From the NCBI RefSeq assembly GCF_032854445.1, contig NC_088306.1, forward strand, positions 17,083,764 through 17,147,763: a stretch of DNA of 64,000 nucleotides, in the 5' to 3' direction. A program made the position numbers and the translations under genes. Source of the stretch: Liolophura sinensis. Lineage: Eukaryota > Mollusca > Polyplacophora > Chitonida > Chitonidae. Below, piece after piece: positions 46,785 to 64,000 of this stretch. The notes below the pieces were generated by a model. That model did not search any database and was not told the DNA's origin. It saw only the letters and a list, made by a program, of their open reading frames with translations. Position 1 is the first letter of the stretch. Each line of letters begins with the position of its first letter.

Positions 46785-46987
46785 AAAATGCTGTCGCTGT
46801 GAGTTGAAGTCCAGTTCATGCTGGCTTCCTCTCCGGCCGTAAGTGGCAAGGTCTGCCAGTAACCTGCGGATGGTCTTGGGTTTCCCCTGGGCTCTGCCCC
46901 ATTTTCTCCCACCTTAATACTGGCCGCCGTTGTATAAATGAAATATTCGTGAGTACAGTTTAAAACACCAATCAAATAAATAAATAA
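46785..46987 (+). mobile_element. SINE type A, 5'-truncated with target-site duplication
   Basis: Starts near GCTGTCGCTGTGAGTTGAAG; AAAT tail. Flanked by ACAGCTGGCAAAAATG (46775-46790) and ACAGCTGGTAAAAATG (46986-47001). Confidence 0.92.
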
Positions 46988-47001
46988 CAGCTGGTAAAAA
47001 T

Positions 47002-49731
47002 GCCCAACCCATCCCCACAAGATCCGCTGACCACTTATTATCACCAAGACCCCCAGAAACGTTGATAGTGGAGAGTAAATGAATTCGCTGTCCAAGGAAT
47101 ATGGCCTTACACTGCCATAATGGACATCGTCACACTCAAGAACGGTTTTATTTTTAATTTTTGAATATACAAAATACAACAAAAAGTCATCCATGTACTG
47201 AATGACTTCCATTGAGCTGTTTTGTGAAGCAGTTGTAATAACCAACACGTGCAATAATTTCAAGTGCAAGACATTGTCGGTATACCTCACCATAGTAAAT
47301 GTGCTAAGCATAGTACTGAGATTCTTAGCCTGCTTTTAGTGTATTTCTCGTGGTGCAGGGAGTGTTGACTGCCATTCCCATAATGAAACCACACAAACCC
47401 GACAGCAAGTGAACAGCCTAAACTCAGGAAATGAACATTCTGTACAAAGGTGTGTCTTCAACAGACTAGAGCAGTGCTCCCAAGTGCGTTGGATGTGATG
47501 CCCAGCATGGCATCAGACATCTTGGTTGACTGTGTAGACTTTGCCCATGTTCGGCAAAGATTATAGTCAACTATATATGATTTGTCACTAAATATTTGAG
47601 GGCCATTGGCCTGTATCATAAAATATAAATTTTAATTGCCATAAATATTTATAGACAAAAAGTTACATACATACAGTTTTCTATATACCCCATTTTTAAA
47701 AATAGGCCAGTTTTCAAGTTTTAACTGTTTTGTTTTTTTTCTTATCTGATTTTAAACATGTCCAAACATTTGTTTCATTTTTGAGGTTTTCACTACCATA
47801 TCGAAAACCTCAACCGCCTAGTGTCTTTTCGAGATATAACCGATGTGGCTTTAAGCCATAATCATTCATTCACTAAACAGACTAGAAATCTTCATATCTC
47901 ATTCCTAAGCTGAAATAAGCAGCAGGACAATGGCAACAACCTGCATCAAATATTTTGACAGGATCCCAACTGCTACAGGACAAAACTGCTAAGTGAATAA
48001 CATTGTAACTTAATAATGTGAACAGATGGATAATTTGCCATTAAGACCTGCACAACTTAAGTTATTTCCAGGCTTGCATTCAACATTTCGTTTCAAGTTC
48101 ATCCATCTTCCTGGGCAATATGAGAATGTTTGCATTTGAACCAGATATTGGATTGTTCTCTATTTCAAAAACTTCACCTTTAGGTTTGATTGATCACATT
48201 ACACTTGAGAATTTTCCATTTGCACAGTAGCAGTCGATTTTATGGGTGGAGGAAACTGGAGTGCCCAGGGTAAAGCACCAACCTTATAAATAAGCACACC
48301 ATATTGTTGGAAGACAAGTTGTCTTCAGTGGGTAAGAGACACCATAAAAAGCTATGCAAGCATAGTCAATCACTTGGCGTCACTCCCACGAACAGTGACA
48401 ACTCATTTCCACTATTCTCCTTTCATTATCTCTCCCAAAATGTTCAAATGTCAATTCTGTCAGAATAGTGTCTGAGACACCCCCTGGTTAAACCTATGTA
48501 GAGAGCTCTTGAATATGCGAATTCCTTGCCTTGCACCTTAAGACAAAGGTCAGGACTATAACTACTTGGATACAGTCCCCTCCCTCGCTCAGTCACAGGG
48601 TTGAAGGAAATCATTCCTCTACTGACAGTAGTCAAGACCACTTCAGCAGTCACGGCACAACTTTTGACAATTGTGCACTCAAAGTCAGCAGTTTAATATT
48701 TTAAGTTCATGTTTATACAACAATACCTCAGTTTTTAAAGTTGTCTTACGCCACACCTTTTGTTGCAATCAACTTTCATGTTGCCAAAAACTCTTGCATA
48801 ATTTTTAATTGCGTCCTTCAGCAAATCGTAATTGTAGCACTATAAAAACAGTGGACATGCAGTCTTTCAGAAATTCAGGCAGACAACAGCTGTTAAAGTT
48901 AAATAATTTTTTAATACACCTAGGACTTTGTTGTACTTCACATGAAATGTGAGCCTCCAAGCTGAGTATCAACAACAAATACAAAGTCTTTACAGTCCGG
49001 GTGGCCATGCCAGAAGAGGCACCTCCGCATGTGCAACGCAGCACGCGCGACACCAGGGGAGCTTTAACACGCTCCATGCCAACCCACGGCAAGTTGTTTA
49101 ATTTATACAATAATGAGAAGGGCTGGATAATAATGAGTTAATTGCGACTACAAATAGTTTTTTTTTTCAAGAAGTAAAAGCTGTGCTCTCGATAGACCTC
49201 AAAACCAGATGTACATTTACATTAAAAGTTAAACCTGTTAGGTATTGAGAAATAGACAATTAGTAAATACAGACATACAACACAGTGGTTTTCGTTAGCG
49301 CCTCCTGCTCACTAACTGAGAGGGATTCCCTTTAGCACTGTAGCAGTGAAAGGTCAGAGTTCATTGGAACTGTGTACTCCCGTCTTTGGCACTACAACAT
49401 GCGTCCGCAAAATGCTCCCCTCCTCCAACGAACACCACAGAAGTCTTCACTACAGCAACAAATCTGACAAATAATGCACAATATATAAAGATGTCTCGTG
49501 ACCTCTTTTTTTTTTTTAAGTTCAGACCCAGCAGGGTCAAAGTTCAGGCCAATCTCTCGTGGACCTTTAGTACTGCGAGTCATTCACACTCGTGTCACAT
49601 CGGAATTCACATGGAACAAGGCAGGTCAGAAAACCGGGAAGAAATCGCTGCTTCAAAATCGCCTGGTATCCTGTGAATCTGCGGCAGATGCTAGGGAGCG
49701 TCGGAAATGAAATCGCAATATCTCGGGTCGT
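47002..49731 (-). other. eIF4A 3' UTR and flank
   Basis: No coding exon recognised. Minus-strand ATTAAA candidates at about 49098, 48913 and 48692 and AATAAA at about 47149. Which is used cannot be told. Confidence 0.4.
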
Positions 49732-57774
<8,043 letters not shown>

Positions 57775-57960
57775 GGAAAGAAATTAACAAATGATCCAAA
57801 AGTTTGGATGCCGTAGAAAAATGGATTTTGTTGTTGACGCAGATGTGATCTGTGTAATAAGCTATATGGATTAAGGGGGCAGCCTGTTTATATGTGACCT
57901 GTTTGCACACGATATTCTCACGTGTTCACACCAGTGAAGTTGGCCTGTGATAGGCTGGAG
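57775..57960 (-). promoter_or_regulatory. Possible promoter for the long eIF4A first exon
   Basis: Unique sequence lying just upstream (minus strand) of the ATG at 57774. No clear TATA box. Its role follows only from the alternative first exon. Confidence 0.25.
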
Positions 57961-58304
57961 CTAAAGGTTATGTCGAAATCACAAACGTTAACAAAGTTAA
58001 GGTGTGTCGAAATACCTGTTAGATAATCGATAACCAGGTATTAATATTAAGCGTGGGGTAGGCCTAAAGTATATTTATAATGCTTACGCGCCACACGAGC
58101 CCAATATAGCACAATAGGCATATGTAAGCCTATACGCACAAATTCAAATTCTTTTATTGGTACGAATTAACACAATACAAATTGAAGTTAAAGGGTAAAA
58201 CAAGAACAGTAGACCCTTTTGCAGATGGTCGCGGGTTTTCTTACTTTTATGCAAGTATTCTGGTTGCTTTATTTTATATGTAGACCCTGTGTATGTAGAT
58301 TTAT

Positions 58305-58575
58305 ATGCTTGGGGTTTAACATCGTATTTAAATATTCTTGTGGAAGAGCGAGTCCATGTCGCCAAAGTGCTGCCGCCACTGAAGTATCATGTCGAAGACA
58401 TAATGCATGGCATACCATCCAGTCTCATTATACTGACAGTGAGACAACCTGTCCCGTTTCCTTGCTCCAAGCTGTCGGTGCTGAGCGCCAATCGAGGCAA
58501 CAAGAAGAACCATTTTTTAAAGTCTGTGGTATGAATAGACGCGGATTTGATCCTGGGTCTTCCCGATCGTATCAC
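58305..58575 (-). mobile_element. SINE type C, reverse
   Basis: Reverse tail GCTTGGGGTTTAACATCGTA, a body with CATGTCGCCAAAGTGCTGCC and CCAGTCTCATTATACTGACA, and a B-box-like GGATTTGATCCTGG near the tRNA end. Tail related to type B, body different. Confidence 0.75.
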
Positions 58576-58986
58576 TTTTATCACCCCCCCCCCCCAAATT
58601 TTGTAATTATACAGTATATGCAGATTTAAGCGTCAAAAATCTTGGCACCTAAGACAGGTCACTGTGTGGATTTCGAAAGGACCATCACAGTACCGTATAT
58701 AAGTGAAAACAAAACTTTGTAGGCCTATGCTTGGTTTATTAACACAGTTTGGAACAATGGTTTTTTGTTTGAATTGTTGAAGTCAAAAGTAAATGGCTAA
58801 ATTGATATGCCCTAAAATTATGAAATCTGTGTATAGCGATTATAACCTTTGGATTGAACTGAAGAATGGCGTTACGAACTGGTATCGAGTCGATGTGTAC
58901 TACAGAGAAATAGTTTGAGCCTTACACAATTCAAGGTCTTTTTGGATGATATTTCAAATGAATTGCATCACTTCATAGATTTTTGG

Positions 58987-59245
58987 GCAGGAGGTGGCCG
59001 AGGGGGTTAGCATGCCAACCTGGCACATTGACACAGGAGCCTCTCACCAATGCCGTCGCTGTGAGTTCTCATGCTGTCTTTCTCTCCCGTCGTACGTGGA
59101 AAGATATGGCAGCAACCAGGTTGTGAGTTTCCCATGGGGCTCTGCGAGGTTTCCTCCAACTATAATGATGGCCGCCGACGTATGAGTGAAATATTCTTGA
59201 GCATTGCGTAAAACACCAATTAAATAAATAAATAAATAAATAAAT
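58987..59245 (+). mobile_element. SINE type A, full length
   Basis: Head GGTGGCCGAGGGGGTTAGCA, body GTCGTACGTGGAAAG, tail ATATTCTTGAGCATTGCGTA and a long AAAT run. Confidence 0.9.
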
Positions 59246-59665
59246 CATAGTGTTTCTAAGGCCTGTTGTTTACCATTTCCCACGTTTCCATATACCACTT
59301 ACCAGTGGAGGAAAATAAGATACCGAGATATAAATATTGTGGTACAATAATTGGTATTATTTCCAATCTAAACATTAAAGCAAGAATATATAGACCCGAT
59401 TTCGGAAAACACATGACATTAGTTTTACAAAAAATAAACCCTAGTTTCCATTTGTTACAATAATTGTTAATATTGGACCGTGCATCATCAGAACTTTTGA
59501 AGGTGAACTAGTAATGACAAGATCTCCAGCATGCAATCAACAGTGGAGGACAAAAATTCTACAGAGCAACTATGTCACATTCGTCACTGAATATATCAGG
59601 AATATCATACATAAAGATATTGAACGATGTCGAGTTACCATGTAATACTCTTTGACACTTTACAT

Positions 59666-59870
59666 ATTTATTTATTTGATTGGTGTTTTAAGCCGTACTC
59701 CTGAATATTTGACGTATAGGACGAAGGGTAGTATTATGGTAGGAGCTATGGTAAACTGGGCAGAGCCCGAGGAAAACCCCCAACCACCAGTAGGTTGTGG
59801 ACAGACCTTCTTACGTACGACCGGAGAGGAAGCCAGCATGAGCTGGACTTGAATTCACAACGACCGCATT
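59666..59870 (-). mobile_element. SINE type A, reverse
   Basis: TATTTATTTATTTGATTGGT to GAAGCCAGCATGAGCTGGAC. Confidence 0.88.
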
Positions 59871-60059
59871 CTTCAGTCGAACACAGAGGATGTAATTGCT
59901 ATCCATAGATGTGATAATATTTTAAATATTGTCAGAAACTTTGTTTTAGCGTTGATTTATTGAAAAAGTACAACAAATCATAATGCCAAACTACGCTGTA
60001 TGTCAAATGCTTCCCCTAGCTCAATAAAGCTATCATATATACTTTTTGACCTACAAGAG

Positions 60060-61285
60060 TATCAATAGGGGTTTCAAGACCAGTGCCACCAATGAGCATT
60101 GAATAGTGGACATTCGCTGATGGGCTAGTACCACCCATGGACACTGAGACATTAGGAAATAGGCCAGTACCACCCATGAACATGGAATAGTAGACATTCG
60201 TTGATGAGACAGTACGACCCATGAACACTAAGACATTAGGAAATAGGCCGGTACCAACCATCAACACTGAATCGTCGACATCCGGAGAGCAATACCACCA
60301 ATCAACTCTGAACATTGGGCATTTGAAGATAGGGCAATACCACCCATCAGCATTGGAAAGGGAACATTTGGAGGTAGGCCAGTACCACCCATGAGCACTG
60401 AAAAGTGACCGGCCCGGATAGCACAGTTGGTAGAGCGTCCGATTCGGGACCGGTAGATCCAGGATCAATCCTTGATCGAGTCACACCTAAGACTTTAAAA
60501 GAGGAAGTTGTAACTTCCCAGCTTGGCGTTCAGCATGAAGGGGATAGTGCAACCACTGGTTGACCCGTATCAGTATAATGGCTCGGGCGGGGCGGCTTGC
60601 TTGCCTTCGGTAAGTCGTCTCAGTGAGGCAGCACTAAATAAAAGAGCGGTGGAAATCCGTCCTGCAACAAGGAGGCACATTACACGTACATGCACCCTAA
60701 TGATTCCTTCGTCGTCATATGACTGAAAAATTGTTGAGAACGACGTTAAACCCCAAGCACTCACTCACTCACTGAAAAGTGGACGTTTGGAGATAGGCCA
60801 GTACCATCCATCAGCACAGAATAGTGGACGTTTGGAAGTAGGCCAATACCACCCATCAACAGTGAATAGGGGACATTCGGAGATAGCGCAATGCCACCCA
60901 TCAGCATTGAATAGTGGTCATTCGGAGATAGAGCAATACCACCCATCTCCATTGAATATTGGACATTTGGAGATAGGCCAGTACCACCCATCAACAATGA
61001 ATAATGGGCATTCGGAGATAAACCAATTCATGCCACCAATCAACTGAAAAGTGAACAATCGGAGATAGACCAATAACACCCATCAACATTAAATAGTTGA
61101 CATAAGGAGATAGGCCAAATCAACCATCAACAATGAATAGGGGACATTTGGAGGTAGGCCAGTAGCACCCCTGAGCACTGAAAAGTAGACGTTTGGAGAT
61201 AGATCAATAACACCTATCAACATTAAATAGTGGACATAAGGAGACAGGCCAATAACACACATCGGCAGTGAATTGTGGACGTTCA
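60060..61285. repeat. Minisatellite, 45-bp unit, interrupted by a SINE
   Basis: Unit of the form GGAGATAGGCCAGTACCACC CATCAGCACTGAATAGTGGA CATTT, about 18 visible units. 45 bp is 15 codons, which keeps minus-strand frames open. Confidence 0.93.
60411..60772 (+). mobile_element. SINE type B, full length, inside the minisatellite
   Basis: tRNA-like head GGATAGCACAGTTGGTAGAG (A box) and ATCCAGGATCAATCC (B box), then a long body and tail CGTCGTCATATGACTGAAAA with CACTCACTCAC. Flanked by ACTGAAAAGTG on both sides. Confidence 0.92.
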
Positions 61286-61799
61286 GCGATCAGCTACGGG
61301 CTTACTAGACACAGGTTTAGCAATTTTTTGAGCTCCAGCATGTCACCAGGACGAAAATGAAGAGTTGTGATGTTGTGTACAGTTAAGCCACAGTGCTACT
61401 GTACTCAGTACCAACTATACACAATGTGAACCTTGTTGTTATGGGTGACGAATCTTTCTTTATTGAACCCATAGAGTTTAACTCGTTTTACTTCACGTTT
61501 CGCTTTGAATATGTTCATGATATTATCGAATACAAATGTGGCAGTGGGACGATATACATGTAGTGCAGATTTTGAATTATGTCCCTCAATGTTTAGCTTA
61601 CAGCAAGTTTTGGGACATGTATGCGTATAAGATATATCTGTGTGTGCTCTTAACTCAGCTGTGTATATGTATAGCGCCCATTTCCACAGACTGACGACAC
61701 AATACGCCCATTCACCCACCCTTATGTTGCTAAATTGGAAGCCTTAGAATTCACAAATCTGGTGACAGACAATCCCTTTGTGTATCACGTGATCACTCC
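61286..61799. other. Intergenic before the cyclase promoter
   Basis: No repeat or conserved frame recognised. Confidence 0.45.
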
Positions 61800-62089
61800 G
61801 CCTTGTCGACAGATCACTATAGGGATGGTAGGTAGATGAGAAACTATGTGTCGCGCGAATTGTTCGTACGATTCCGCGGATTGGTTCACATGGTTTGACG
61901 CCAGCTATGGTAGATGTCTGCTTAGAGCTTTTTGGACTGGGCTGTTATAGGTTCTGTTTTCGGTAAAACCCGAGGCAGGAAAAAACAGAACATCGCCAAA
62001 GCCGACGGAAATATCATATTAGCGGCTTGAAATCCACAGAAACCATCTGATAAGTTTTTGCGGGATTGTAAAATAACCCAAAAGGCAAA
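61800..62089 (+). promoter_or_regulatory. Probable guanylate cyclase promoter and 5' UTR
   Basis: Repeat-free and locally CpG-rich (several CG in TGTCGCGCGAATTGTTCG near 61850), directly before the single-codon first exon. Start site not identified. Confidence 0.35.
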
Positions 62090-62721
62090 ATGGTAAGTTC
62101 ACCTGAATCGCACTTTGGACGAAATTCGAAAGCTAAAGATTTAATTAAACTGAACAACGCTGCGCGCTACTATAATTAGAACATGAAAGTTTGGTAAAAA
62201 ATAGTTAATAACTAGGCGGCTATATAAAACGATTTTGATTTACTGTAAAACTGATTTAAATACTTTCTTGCGCTGTAAGGGATGGTCGTTGGTTTCCACC
62301 GCGGGCTCTATCCGGTTTCCTCCCACCATATAATGCTGGTTGCTGTCGTATAAGTGAAATATTCTTGAGTACGACATAAAACACCAAACAAATAAATAAA
62401 TCAAATAAATCAAGTTACATCTGTGTATATGGCCTAGCGGACATGGCATGAACTGCAGCATGTGATAGCGGTCTGGTTGAAATGTTGTGGTTTACAGTTG
62501 TGGTTGTGCGTGTGGAGTTAGTGGTAATTTGGCTAAATTTTACTACGTCACGCTTCAGTCCTGACTTTGTACAGTTTGTGCTGTCAGTATAACATAGTTC
62601 GTGTTTTACTGAACTACTCGATCATGCGCACTGTCTTTTTGTTTCAGTACGGGCATCTAAACATCATCATAAAGGAGTATATCATAGACTCTTATGGGGA
62701 CGAAGCCTGGGACAGAGTCGT
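62090..62721 (+). CDS. Soluble guanylate cyclase (H-NOX) subunit, first two coding exons, 3'-partial
   Basis: Exon 1 has one codon: ATG at 62090-62092 directly followed by donor GTAAGT. Exon 2 at 62648-62721 (acceptor TTTCAG, donor GT|GTAAGT) encodes YGHLNIIIKEYIIDSYGDEAW then DRV. Together MYG-(x)n-YGDEAWDRV matches the extreme N-terminus of soluble guanylate cyclase beta and related NO/O2-sensing subunits, which begin MYGF/MYGM and have a YGxExW motif. In this family the N-terminal heme (H-NOX) domain controls a C-terminal cGMP-forming cyclase. The heme-ligand histidine and everything after lie past the right edge, so beta1 versus atypical (88E/89D-like) cannot be told. Family call fairly sure, subunit unknown. 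Confidence 0.78.
62275..62412 (+). mobile_element. SINE type A, 3' part, in cyclase intron 1
   Basis: GGTTTCCTCCCACCATATAA to CTTGAGTACGACATAAAACA with AAAT tail. Confidence 0.85.
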
Positions 62722-62814
62722 GTAAGTTTTTCCCGAGCATTATTCACATACCTATACCCGATGGTTAATTGTATAATTATTTGATATCGCGCTGAACCCA
62801 AGTTGACTTGTTTG

Positions 62815-63058
62815 CACACGGGGGTTCTCCCTGTAGATAGCGTTCCAGCGCGGCGGAATGATCGAGGAGTTTGTCATCAGTGCGGTTGCTGTGAGTTCAA
62901 ACCCACATCTAGCTGGCTTCCTCTTCGACCGTATGTAGGAAGGTCTACCGGCAGTCTGAAGATGGTCGTTAATTGCCCCTACCATAATGTTGTCCCCCTA
63001 TGTATTTGTGATATATTCTTGAGTACGGCGTAAAACATCAATCGAATAAATAAATAAG
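62815..63058 (+). mobile_element. SINE type A, diverged full copy, cyclase intron 2
   Basis: TGTGAGTTCAAACCCACATC (B box) to TTCTTGAGTACGGCGTAAAA. Confidence 0.85.
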
Positions 63059-63215
63059 CATATTTGCAGGTCTTCATTTTTACTGAAGTCAAGTCGAGCT
63101 GGGAGTAATCATCATCTCATAATAAACAGACCATTCATGTTAACCGCATATATTGTCCCTACAGAGAATGTGACTGACATTTAAATGAGAGTTTATTATA
63201 CAATCAACGGGTATA

Positions 63216-63380
63216 CATTTATTTATTTATTTATTCATTCGATTGGTGTTTTACGCCGTACTCAAGAATATTTCACTTATACGACGGCGGCCAGCATTAT
63301 GGTGGGTGGAAACCGGGCAGAGCCCGGGAGAAACCCACAACCATCCGCAGGTTGCTGGCAGACCTTCCCACGTACGGCCT
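63216..63380 (-). mobile_element. SINE type A, reverse, cyclase intron 2
   Basis: ATTCGATTGGTGTTTTACGC to GACCTTCCCACGTACGGCC, one of the least diverged copies. Confidence 0.88.
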
Positions 63381-64000
63381 GGGTATGTATCGATATGAAA
63401 TAAGATAGTATAGATTATATATCTGCCAACTTTTAAGATGAATCAAATCTGTAGTAATGAGACTTCGGACACTGAAGTTACATATTGGACAATTATATAT
63501 TATTATTGTTATGATAATAATTATAATAATAATAATAATAAAAGATTAAATATGAAAAACAATATATCCGCCGTAGATCTGTTCTCTTTAAACGTAGATC
63601 ATTGTCCACTAACACACTTAAACAATGACTAAAAACAATTTTGGATATGTTCATGATAGGACTTTAGATAACAAAAACCAGATTAACTCTGGATTCACTT
63701 GAGAATTACCTGACAATTCACTAAAACTTCCAGAATTTTACAAATTTTACGTAAATTCAGATTGAATGAATCAGTTTCAATTGAATATTTCGGAAATGAC
63801 ATATTTGGTAAGAATTAATTCACTTGGCATTAAAAGCGCAGCTCTGATCTTATTGAACGCCCTATAGAGGGTCAAACAGGCCAATCCAACGCACAAAATA
63901 TGTCCATCTCAAAATGGTGGTCATATATTTTCGTGTTCTCTCGAAAAACATAACAATGGACGTCAAAGCCAAGCACCATAATGGTCCACCGGTTTAGGTC
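63381..64000. other. Cyclase intron 2 to the window edge
   Basis: ATA/ATT-rich run at 63496-63543. No further exon recognised. Confidence 0.5.

Noticed and set aside
60016..60468. 150-codon minus-strand frame with GGTGLFPNV units
   Set aside because: Product of the 45-bp minisatellite; no start, splice or homology support.
60411..60490. A tRNA gene
   Set aside because: The A and B boxes belong to the head of a SINE; the B box is degenerate and a SINE body follows.
63185..63403. Frames reading [20 protein letters not shown] or similar at many places
   Set aside because: They are translations of type A SINEs and recur at every copy.

Overview
This is a stretch of animal (metazoan) nuclear DNA. 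Coding sequence is cut into short exons with GT-AG introns, and introns and intergenic DNA are AT-rich and crowded with tRNA-derived SINEs, minisatellites and MITE-like elements. The SINE types (one tail ending in an AATA-rich run, another ending in repeated CACT) resemble those of molluscs, so a gastropod or bivalve is my best guess. That is inference, not proof.

Three protein genes are supported. (1) Plus strand, 14652-38861: 29 coding exons of a type II diacylglycerol kinase (delta/eta class), running from the C-terminal half of the PH domain through two C1 domains, the split kinase domain and a C-terminal SAM domain to a stop codon. The N-terminal exons were not found and are probably to the left of the window. 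(2) Minus strand, 57774-49732: a complete eIF4A DEAD-box RNA helicase with nine common coding exons and two alternative first exons carrying different N-termini. (3) Plus strand, from 62090: the first two coding exons of a soluble guanylate cyclase / H-NOX subunit, which continues past the right edge. The kinase and eIF4A genes converge tail to tail with about 10.9 kb between stop codons; eIF4A and the cyclase diverge head to head. They are not a functional cluster; each is a widely conserved signalling or translation gene.

Layout: 1-14651 is non-coding DNA (kinase intron or upstream) with SINEs, a 94-bp minisatellite at 6.9-8.5 kb, a 15-bp-like array at 8.6 kb and an 85-bp minisatellite at 10.8-11.6 kb. 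14.6-38.9 kb is the kinase gene. 38.9-49.7 kb is 3' UTR and intergenic DNA. 49.7-57.8 kb is eIF4A. 57.8-62 kb is intergenic with SINEs and a 45-bp minisatellite split by a SINE. 62-64 kb is the start of the cyclase gene.

The most unusual signal is a recurring association of tandem repeats and mobile elements with splice junctions. The donor of kinase exon 11 has seeded about 15 decoy donor copies. The acceptor of kinase exon 28 has seeded a run of decoy acceptors. A donor of eIF4A is triplicated as an exact 45-bp unit. A SINE has inserted across the acceptor of kinase exon 14, so that its target-site duplication copies the splice site and the upstream copy has lost its AG. Also notable are a one-base G-run frameshift in kinase exon 20 and the paired alternative first exons of eIF4A.
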